From: Micromonospora sp. RP3T
GTDB lineage: Bacteria; Actinomycetota; Actinomycetes; Mycobacteriales; Micromonosporaceae
Direction of reading: 5' to 3'
Length of the DNA stretch: 64,000 bases
NCBI RefSeq assembly: GCF_003027925.1
Contig: NZ_PYPS01000031.1
Span: 30,147 to 94,146 of the forward strand
This document shows positions 58,221 through 64,000 of this stretch, piece by piece. The notes under the pieces are model-generated. The model had not been told where the DNA came from. It searched no databases and saw only the letters and a program-made list of their open reading frames with translations. Numbering within the stretch: position 1 is the first letter of the stretch; every line of letters begins with the position of its first letter. A program made the translations under genes and the position numbers.

Positions 58221-59588
58221 GTGCAGAGCTACTGGAGCCAGTTGGCCCTGGTCGGGGTGCTGGTCATCGTCAACGCGGCCTTCGCCGGCAGCGAGATGGC
58301 CCTGGTGTCGCTACGGGACAGCCAACTGCAACGGCTGGAGCGCAGCAGCCGCGCCGGCCGCACCCTCGCCCGGCTGGCCAAGGACCCGAACCGGTTCCTC
58401 GCCACCATCCAGATCGGAATCACCCTCGCCGGCTTCCTCGCCTCCGCCGCCGCGGCCGTCTCCCTGGCCCGCCCGCTGGTGCCGCTGCTCGGCGTCTTCG
58501 GCGACGCCGCCGAGACGGTCGCCATCGTCGCGGTCACCCTGGTGCTCACGTTCGTCACGCTGGTCTTCGGCGAGCTGGCGCCCAAGCGCATCGCCATGCA
58601 GTCCGCCGAGCGCTGGGCGCTGGTGGTGGCCCGACCGTTGGACGTGCTGGCCAGCCTCACCCGGCCGGCGGTCTGGCTGCTCGGCGCCACCAGCGACATG
58701 GTGGTCCGCCTGTTCGGCCTCGACCCGAAGCACGAGCCGGAGGAGATCGGCCCGGACGAGCTGCGCGACATCGTGGCCGGCAACCACGGCTTCACCAAGG
58801 AGCAGCGCACCATCATCGCCGGCGCGGTGGAGATCGCCGACCGGCAGTTGCGGGCCGTCCTCGTACCCCGGTTGCAGGTCTTCACGCTCGACAGCGGGAC
58901 CACCGCGGAGGCTGCGCGGCTGGTCCTGGCGGCGACCGGGCACTCCCGGGCGCCGGTGGTCCGGCACGGCGGCCTGGACGACGCGGTCGGCGTCATCCAC
59001 CTGCGGGACCTGGTCGGTGTCCCCGACGACCGGCCGGTCGACGAGATCGCCCGCCCGCCGATGCTGCTGCCCGACTCGCTGCCAGTCGTCGACGCGCTGC
59101 GCCAGTTCAAGGCCGAACGCCAACACATCGCGCTGGTGGTGGACGAACGCGGGGCGGTCGACGGGATCGTGACGCTGGAGGACATCCTCGAAGAGATCGT
59201 CGGCGAGATCTACGACGAGACCGACCGCGACCTCCAGGCGGTCCACACCGAGGCGGACGGCACGCTGGTGCTGCCCGGCACCTTCCCGGTGCACGACCTC
59301 ACCGACCTCGGGGTCGACCTGCCCAACCGGCCGACCGGCGACTACACCACCATCGCCGGGCTGGTGCTGATCTGCCTCGGGCACATCCCGACCGTGGCGG
59401 GGGAGCAGGTCGCCGTGGACGGCTGGGAGCTGACCGTGGCCGGCGTGGACCAGCGCGCCATCGTCGAGGTACGCCTCCGCCGCCGTCCCCGTCGCGAGCG
59501 GAACAGCGACGACGACACCGACGGCGCCGAGCCGGCCGACGGCGCCGACCCGGCGGACACCCCGGAACTCGACGAGGCACGCCGCTGA
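58221..59588 (+). CDS. Hemolysin-family CNNM/CBS membrane protein
   Basis: A 455-residue CorC/HlyC/TlyC-type protein. Residues ~5-190: DUF21/CNNM membrane domain with about four helices (ALVGVLVIVNAAFAGSEMAL, ITLAGFLASAAAAVSLA, VAIVAVTLVLTFVTLVFGEL) and the conserved ELAPKRIAMQ. Then a CBS pair (~205-330, LVPRLQVFTLDSGTTAEAAR; VDERGAVDGIVTLEDILEEI) and a C-terminal CorC/HlyC domain (~345-425, GDYTTIAGLVLICLGHIP). The end is acidic. Related proteins move Mg or Co ions. GTG 58221 has GAGGGAG ten bases upstream. Confidence 0.9.
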   Translation: MQSYWSQLALVGVLVIVNAAFAGSEMALVSLRDSQLQRLERSSRAGRTLARLAKDPNRFLATIQIGITLAGFLASAAAAVSLARPLVPLLGVFGDAAETVAIVAVTLVLTFVTLVFGELAPKRIAMQSAERWALVVARPLDVLASLTRPAVWLLGATSDMVVRLFGLDPKHEPEEIGPDELRDIVAGNHGFTKEQRTIIAGAVEIADRQLRAVLVPRLQVFTLDSGTTAEAARLVLAATGHSRAPVVRHGGLDDAVGVIHLRDLVGVPDDRPVDEIARPPMLLPDSLPVVDALRQFKAERQHIALVVDERGAVDGIVTLEDILEEIVGEIYDETDRDLQAVHTEADGTLVLPGTFPVHDLTDLGVDLPNRPTGDYTTIAGLVLICLGHIPTVAGEQVAVDGWELTVAGVDQRAIVEVRLRRRPRRERNSDDDTDGAEPADGADPADTPELDEARR

Positions 59589-59656
59589 CGGTCCCGCCGC
59601 GCCGCGCCGGTCACCCGGCCGGGGACCAGCCCTGCCGCGTCCGGCGCAGCGTCGGC

Positions 59657-59974
59657 TCAGCGCCGGTCGGCGGGTCGGCCGAACGGAAAGCCGGGCACCG
59701 GCGGATGCAGCCGCACCGCGTCGGCCGGCACCTGGTGGGTGCTGCGCCCCACCAGCCGGGCGATCGCCCGCAGCAGCCACGGCCCGGCCGGGTGCAGCTC
59801 CGGGCCGATCAGCCGGCTGGTCACCCGGGTCCACCAGTGCCCGGCGACGATCACGTCGGCGATCCGCAGCCGCTCCGGCGGCCAACCCCCGCGCACCACC
59901 ACGTCCACCACCCGGCCCAACCGCCGCCCGTGCAGGTCGTACGCGGTGCGCCCGAGCAGCTCACCCGCTCGCAC
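59657..59974 (-). CDS. PRC-barrel-like protein (1)
   Basis: A 105-residue protein: GELLGRTAYDLHGRRLGRVVDVVV is a typical PRC-barrel opening (strand-turn-strand with GRRLGRV). It overlaps the upstream PRC gene by 14 bp and so is the third gene of the NRAMP operon. Partner or ligand unknown. Confidence 0.7.
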   Translation of the reverse strand: MRAGELLGRTAYDLHGRRLGRVVDVVVRGGWPPERLRIADVIVAGHWWTRVTSRLIGPELHPAGPWLLRAIARLVGRSTHQVPADAVRLHPPVPGFPFGRPADRR

Positions 59975-60341
59975 GGTACGCCCCCGGGATCCGCTCGATC
60001 AGGTGGCGGCGCAGCCACGACTCCACCGGTGAGGACGGCAGGTCCGCCGCCCGGCAGCGCAGCCGAACCGCGCTGTCCACCCGGGCCACCACCGCCAGCG
60101 GCACCCGCAACGGCGGCACCGGCGGATCGTCGGTGAACCGGTCGGCGACCGCCACCAGCAGCCGTCCGACCCGGCCGCCGATCCGCTCCCCGAGCGCGCC
60201 CTGGCCGGTGAGCAGGCTGTCCACGTACGGATAGCCCGCCCCGTCCACCGCGAACGCGATGTCGTCCACGCGTCCCACCAGCCGGCCCTCGGCGTCGACG
60301 ATCTGCCGGTCGAGCAGTTGCCTGGCGAGCTGGACCCTCAT
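59961..60341 (-). CDS. PRC-barrel-like protein (2)
   Basis: A 126-residue protein starting ARQLLDRQIVDAEGRLVGRV, a PRC-barrel pattern, then FAVDGAGYPYVDSLLTGQGA and VARVDSAVRL, which is a second typical strand. Overlaps the NRAMP stop by 4 bp, so translation is probably coupled with the transporter. Confidence 0.7.
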   Translation of the reverse strand: MRVQLARQLLDRQIVDAEGRLVGRVDDIAFAVDGAGYPYVDSLLTGQGALGERIGGRVGRLLVAVADRFTDDPPVPPLRVPLAVVARVDSAVRLRCRAADLPSSPVESWLRRHLIERIPGAYRASG

Positions 60342-61564
60342 CGCCCCATCCCCGTCATGATCGCCAATGGGATCGCCGCCACCGAGGCGGCGACGATGAG
60401 CAGCAGGAACACGGCGCCGAGCAGGTTCGACCACCACCCGTTGACCCGGTCCCCGAGGTAGGTGCGGTCGTTGGCCACCACCAGGATCGGCAGGTAGGTC
60501 AGCGGCAGCACCACCGCGCTCAGCACCAGCATGTACTCGGTCAGCCGGACCGGGTCCACGGTCGTCATCAGCATCACCACACCGAGCAGCAGTCCGAGCA
60601 GCAGCACGCTGTGGAACCGGGCCGCCTCCCGCGGGCTGACCCGCTTGCCCCACTGCCAGCCGAAGTACTGCGCCGCCGCGTACGCCGCCGACAGGCCGGT
60701 CTCCAGCGCCGCGCCGAACGTCACCGCGAAGAACGCCAGCACCGCGGCGACCAGACCGGCGCCGCCGAGCGCGGTCGCCACCGGCCGCGCCACCTGGTCG
60801 AGCGAGGTCAGGGACGCATCGGACGGGTGGTAGGCCACCGTTGCCACGGCGATCAGTGACAACGCCAGAAAGCCGCCCACCGGGAAGCCGATCAGCACGT
60901 TCGACCGGGCGCGCGCCAGGTCGGCCGGGCTCCACCGCTCCTCCACCCCGCCGGAGGAGAAGAAGAAGACCTCGTACGGGCTGACCGTGGACGCGAACAG
61001 CGCCACCGCCACGAACCAGTACAGCGGCCAACCGTGTCCGGCCGAGCTGACCCGCCACGCCCCCTGCCCGAGTTCCGCCCAGTCGGTCGGCAACGCCACC
61101 AGCGCGACCGCGAAGACCAGCAGCGCCAGCCCGGCCAGGCCGAAGATCCGCTCCATCAGCTCGAAGCGCATCCGCCACAGGACCAGCCAGACCGCCAGCG
61201 CGGCCAGCGGCACCCAGAGCAGGTGGCTGAGCCCGGTGGCCAGCGTGAGCGCCAGCGCCACCCCACCCAGCTCCGCGGCCAGCGTCACGACCGTGACCAG
61301 CCACGACGCCACCAGGTTGAGCAACGCGACCCGGGGCCCGAGCCGCTCCCGGACCAGGTCGAACACCGCCCGGCCGCTCACCGCCGCGATCCGGCCGGCC
61401 ATGTCCGCGTACGCGCAGATACCCACCACCCCGACCAGCAGCACCCAGGCGTGGGCCATGCCGAACAGCGCACCGGCCTGGCTGGCCGCCACCAGGTCGC
61501 CGATGTCGACGAAGCCGCCGATGGCCGAGAGCACGCCCAGCGTGGCGGCGAGCAGCTTCCTCAC
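60338..61564 (-). CDS. NRAMP-family transporter with altered metal-site motifs
   Basis: A 408-residue membrane protein with about eleven helices. The helix-1 metal motif, DPGN in classical NRAMP, reads DIGD here (GGFVDIGDLVAASQAGALFG). The helix-6 motif, usually MPH, reads STVSPYEVFFFSSGG, so the transition-metal-selecting Met is missing. Such changes occur in relatives that carry other ions (for example Mg) or serve unknown roles. It is first in an operon with two PRC-barrel genes, which may regulate it. Confidence 0.8.
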   Translation of the reverse strand: MRKLLAATLGVLSAIGGFVDIGDLVAASQAGALFGMAHAWVLLVGVVGICAYADMAGRIAAVSGRAVFDLVRERLGPRVALLNLVASWLVTVVTLAAELGGVALALTLATGLSHLLWVPLAALAVWLVLWRMRFELMERIFGLAGLALLVFAVALVALPTDWAELGQGAWRVSSAGHGWPLYWFVAVALFASTVSPYEVFFFSSGGVEERWSPADLARARSNVLIGFPVGGFLALSLIAVATVAYHPSDASLTSLDQVARPVATALGGAGLVAAVLAFFAVTFGAALETGLSAAYAAAQYFGWQWGKRVSPREAARFHSVLLLGLLLGVVMLMTTVDPVRLTEYMLVLSAVVLPLTYLPILVVANDRTYLGDRVNGWWSNLLGAVFLLLIVAASVAAIPLAIMTGMGR

Positions 61565-61647
61565 GTCGGGTCGGGGGCGGCTGGTCTCATCGACGCGACG
61601 ATATCGGCGTCAGTGCCCCATTATCGGGGGAATCGGGTAGTCCGGCG

Positions 61648-62037
61648 TCAGTCGGCGGTCAGGTTCTGCAACCGCACCTGCCCTCGGGCGACCAGCCGGG
61701 CGTCGCCGTCGGTGATCTCCACCAGCCACAGTTGCTGACTGCGACCCCGGTGCACCGGCGTGCCGACCGCGGTCAACTCGCCGTCGCGGACCGCGCGCAG
61801 GAAGTCGGTCTGGTTCGACACTCCGACCACCCGGCCCCGGTCGCCCAGCCAGAGCGAGCCGCCCACGCTGGCCGCGGTCTCCACCACCGAGCAGTAGACG
61901 CCACCGTGCTGGATCCCGTGCGGCTGGTGCAGCTCCGGGCGCACCCGCCAGCGGATCACCACCCGGTCGGCGCTGACCTCGTCCAACTCCAACCCCAGCA
62001 GGGCCACGAAGCCCCCGGTCAGGTCTGGTGTCTCCAC
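61648..62037 (-). CDS. PaaI-type hotdog thioesterase
   Basis: A 129-residue single hotdog domain: HQPHGIQHGGVYCSVVETAA carries the HGG motif and catalytic acidic residue of PaaI-like enzymes, and VGVSNQTDFLRAVRDGELTA follows. Probably hydrolyses an acyl-CoA; substrate unknown. GTG 62037 has AGGAGG 8 nt upstream; the frame continues further upstream antisense to tyrS, which I treat as accidental. Confidence 0.88.
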   Translation of the reverse strand: METPDLTGGFVALLGLELDEVSADRVVIRWRVRPELHQPHGIQHGGVYCSVVETAASVGGSLWLGDRGRVVGVSNQTDFLRAVRDGELTAVGTPVHRGRSQQLWLVEITDGDARLVARGQVRLQNLTAD

Positions 62038-62133
62038 CCTGGTTCCTCCTCGCGCTCGACGGCGCCGCCAGCCTAGTCGCCGCCGCCGTCGGCAAACCCG
62101 GTACGGCCCCGGGCCGGGGATGGGGGAGAATCG

Positions 62134-63423
62134 GTGACCGTGACCGACAGCAACCTCCCGCCGGGGCGGGACTCCCTGACCGAAGACCTGCTGTGGCGGG
62201 GCCTGATCCAGGACTCGACCGGCCCCGACGAGCTGCGTGCGCTGCTCGACGGCCCGAGCGCCACGTTCTATGTGGGCTTCGACCCGACCGCCCCCAGCCT
62301 GCACGTCGGCAACCTCATGCAGGTCGTCACCGCCCGCCGGCTCCAGCTCGCCGGGCACCGGCCGCTGCTGCTGGTCGGCGGTGCCACCGGTCAGATCGGT
62401 GACCCCAAGGAGAGCGCCGAACGGACGCTCAACCCGCCGGAGGTCATCGCCGGCTGGGTCCAGCGCATCCGGGACCAGCTCTCGCCGTTCGTCACGTACA
62501 CCGGCGACAACGCGGCTCGCATGGTCAACAACCTGGAGTGGACCGGCGAGATGTCGGTGGTGGAGTTCCTCCGGGACGTCGGCAAGCACTTCCCGGTGAA
62601 CAAGATGCTTGCCCGCGAGGTGGTCAAGGCCCGGCTGGAGAGCGGCATCAGCTACACCGAGTTCAGCTACCAGCTCCTCCAGGCCAACGACTTCTTCGAG
62701 CTGCACCGCCGGCACGGCTGCCAGCTCCAGTACGGGGGCTCGGACCAGTGGGGCAACATCACCGCCGGGGTGGACTACGTCCGCCGGCGCGGCGCCGGCC
62801 CGGTGCAGGCGTTCACCACCCCGTTGGTCACCAAGTCGGACGGCACCAAGTTCGGCAAGAGCGAGACCGGCGCGGTCTGGCTCGACCCGGAGATGACCAG
62901 CCCGTACGCCTTCTACCAGTTCTGGCTCAACGCCGACGACCGCGACGTGACCCGTTACCTGCGGTACTTCAGCTTCCGGTCCCGGTCGGAGCTGGAGGAG
63001 TTGGAGAAGGCCACCGCCGAACGCCCGCAGGCGCGGGCGGCCCAGCGGGCCCTGGCCGAGGAGCTGACCACGCTCGTGCACGGCGAGCGGGAGACGGCCC
63101 AGGCGATCGCGGCGAGTCAGGCGCTGTTCGGGCGGGGGGCGCTGGAGGAACTCTCGCCGGAGACGCTGCGGGCCGCGCTCGCCGAGGCGGGGCTCGTGCC
63201 CGTCGACGAGCTCCCGGACGTCGCCGGCCTGCTCAAGGAGTCGGGTCTGGTCCCGAGCATGAAGGAGGCCCGGCGGGTGATCGCCGAGGGCGGCGCCTAC
63301 GTCAACAACGTCCGGGTCGCCGAGGTCGACGCGACCGTCTCCGACGCCGACCTGCTGCACGGCCGCTACCTGGTACTGCGCCGGGGGAAGCGCTCGTTCG
63401 CGGGCGTTGAGCTGCGGGGATAG
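62134..63423 (+). CDS. tyrS: Tyrosine-tRNA ligase
   Basis: A 429-residue class I synthetase of the TyrRS bacterial type. The HIGH-equivalent is in FDPTAPSLHVGNL (HVGN), the tyrosine pocket includes QLQYGGSDQWGN, and the KMSKS-equivalent is TKSDGTKFGKS. The C-terminal S4-like RNA-binding domain runs ~355-429. GTG 62134 follows GGGGGAG; a second GTG six bases later is possible. A strong terminator follows. Confidence 0.96.
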   Translation: MTVTDSNLPPGRDSLTEDLLWRGLIQDSTGPDELRALLDGPSATFYVGFDPTAPSLHVGNLMQVVTARRLQLAGHRPLLLVGGATGQIGDPKESAERTLNPPEVIAGWVQRIRDQLSPFVTYTGDNAARMVNNLEWTGEMSVVEFLRDVGKHFPVNKMLAREVVKARLESGISYTEFSYQLLQANDFFELHRRHGCQLQYGGSDQWGNITAGVDYVRRRGAGPVQAFTTPLVTKSDGTKFGKSETGAVWLDPEMTSPYAFYQFWLNADDRDVTRYLRYFSFRSRSELEELEKATAERPQARAAQRALAEELTTLVHGERETAQAIAASQALFGRGALEELSPETLRAALAEAGLVPVDELPDVAGLLKESGLVPSMKEARRVIAEGGAYVNNVRVAEVDATVSDADLLHGRYLVLRRGKRSFAGVELRG

Positions 63424-63448
63424 TCGACCGTCGACGATGTGACGGGGG

Positions 63449-63488
63449 ACGCGCCCGACGGATTTGACGATCAATCCGTCGGGCGCGT
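63449..63488. terminator. Terminator hairpin of tyrS
   Basis: ACGCGCCCGACGGATT (63449-63464) pairs perfectly with AATCCGTCGGGCGCGT (63473-63488) around an 8-nt loop, followed by a pyrimidine-rich CTTTCTCTCT. A promoter-like TTGACG ... TAACTT (63464-63493, 18-nt spacer) overlaps it. Confidence 0.85.
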
Positions 63489-63596
63489 AACTTTCTCTCT
63501 GCCAGCGCGGAACGGACGAACAGGGCGAAAGACCTGGAAGGCCGGAGCGCAGGACCTGGAAACCGGGTGGTGCCCCGGATCCGCCGGGAGGCGGAT

Positions 63597-63625
63597 TTGG
63601 TGAGGCGGAACCGACCGGGTAAGGT
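63597..63625 (+). promoter_or_regulatory. rRNA operon promoter, upstream
   Basis: TTGGTG (63597-63602), 17-nt spacer, TAAGGT (63620-63625). Confidence 0.55.
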
Positions 63626-63767
63626 TATCGGCCGGCAGGGAAACGGACGGGCCAGCGGGAGACCGCGAACGGCCGTCCTGCCGAATTCCTCGGAGCGACC
63701 GACGTGAGTCGGCCGAATCGTGGTGCCCGGCAAATGGGTGATGCACGACAAACTGGCAAACACCGGT

Positions 63768-63796
63768 TTGACACGGCGGAAACCACCGGGTAACGT
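63768..63796 (+). promoter_or_regulatory. rRNA operon promoter, downstream
   Basis: Consensus -35 TTGACA (63768-63773), exactly 17 nt, -10 TAACGT (63791-63796). It is the strongest promoter in the window by match. Transcription should begin around 63803. Confidence 0.75.
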
Positions 63797-63802
63797 AGTA
63801 AA

Positions 63803-64000
63803 AGTGCCCGGCGCGAGAGCGGCGGGGACGCGAACGAAATGCCCCGGGTCGGGGGCCTCCTGGTGGAGGTTTCCGGGTTGGTGTGTGGTTGTTCTTTGAG
63901 AACTCAACAGGGTGCTTGATAAGCCAGTGCCAATTGTTTTATACCCCGGACTGGTCAGGCTTTGGTCTGTCTGGTCGGGATTCCTTTGGCAACACTTTTG
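63803..64000 (+). other. Leader of an rRNA operon (16S just beyond the window)
   Basis: GGTTGTTCTTTGAGAACTCA, CAGGGTGCTTGATAAGCCAG and TTGGCAACACTTTTG match the untranslated leader that precedes 16S rRNA in Micromonospora, from memory. TTCTTTGAGAACTCAACA is boxA-like, so antitermination is likely. The mature 16S gene itself is not in the window. The 63424-63800 stretch before it holds only the tyrS terminator, the two promoters and a small hairpin (CCGACGTGAGTCGG around 63699). Confidence 0.75.

Overview
The window is very GC-rich with short intergenic gaps, many GTG starts and many 4-bp ATGA/GTGA gene overlaps. Gene content points to a filamentous actinomycete of the Micromonosporaceae, most likely Micromonospora or a close relative. 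The signs are the order priA-def-fmt-rsmB-rpe-rib-his, the argCJBDFRGH operon, septum-formation lipoproteins, and an rRNA leader before 16S that looks like those of Micromonospora. This placement is an inference from gene order and remembered family features, not from a search. No tRNA gene, CRISPR array, insertion sequence or prophage was seen. The window ends inside the leader of an rRNA operon.

Layout. 1-5943: the 3' end of priA, a kinase fused to a ParB-like segment, a cytochrome P450, and def-fmt-rsmB. 5944-9917: a secreted M28 aminopeptidase and two tandem septum-formation lipoproteins. 10179-19032: rpe, a response regulator with a GGDEF-like output, an FMN riboswitch controlling ribD-ribE-ribM-ribBA-ribH, then hisE-hisG, a DMT permease and a PH-domain membrane protein. 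19047-25397: infC (ATC start)-rpmI-rplT, an rRNA methyltransferase, and pheST.

25488-30424 is the most unusual part. A Crp/Fnr-type regulator is divergent from a three-gene, translationally coupled operon: a class III nucleotide-cyclase-like protein, a large P-loop-like/HEAT protein with a cysteine cluster, and an unassigned helical protein. The first two operon proteins share a motif of about 28 residues (C-terminal in one, N-terminal in the other). It resembles the homotypic, amyloid-type adaptor motifs that pair a sensor with an effector. I regard this as a candidate conflict/signalling system that I cannot match to a named one.

30479-32230: a secreted GH64 beta-1,3-glucanase behind a LacI-type operator. 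32353-41077: the complete argCJBDFRGH operon with ArgR boxes on its promoter. 41118-45168: small accessory genes (MmcQ/YjbR, a helix-turn-helix-like protein, alkyladenine glycosylase, HicBA) and a flavin monooxygenase/FMN reductase pair. 45199-54511: a low-oxygen or dormancy-type block with two tandem-domain universal stress proteins, a cyclic-nucleotide-binding protein, pyruvate formate-lyase with its activase, and pyruvate phosphate dikinase. Three intergenic sites there resemble DosR/DevR boxes. 54647-62037: acetyltransferases, an aromatic hydroxylase, a TetR regulator, a CNNM/CBS membrane protein, an NRAMP-like transporter with two PRC-barrel proteins, and a hotdog thioesterase. 62134-64000: tyrS, its terminator, tandem rrn promoters and the 16S leader.

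Several repeated or palindromic intergenic elements recur. They include a GGGCCC hairpin family (25398, 57351), a GAGCCCCGCAGTCGCGAAC element (33439, 35533) that extends the argB reading frame, and three long inverted repeats.
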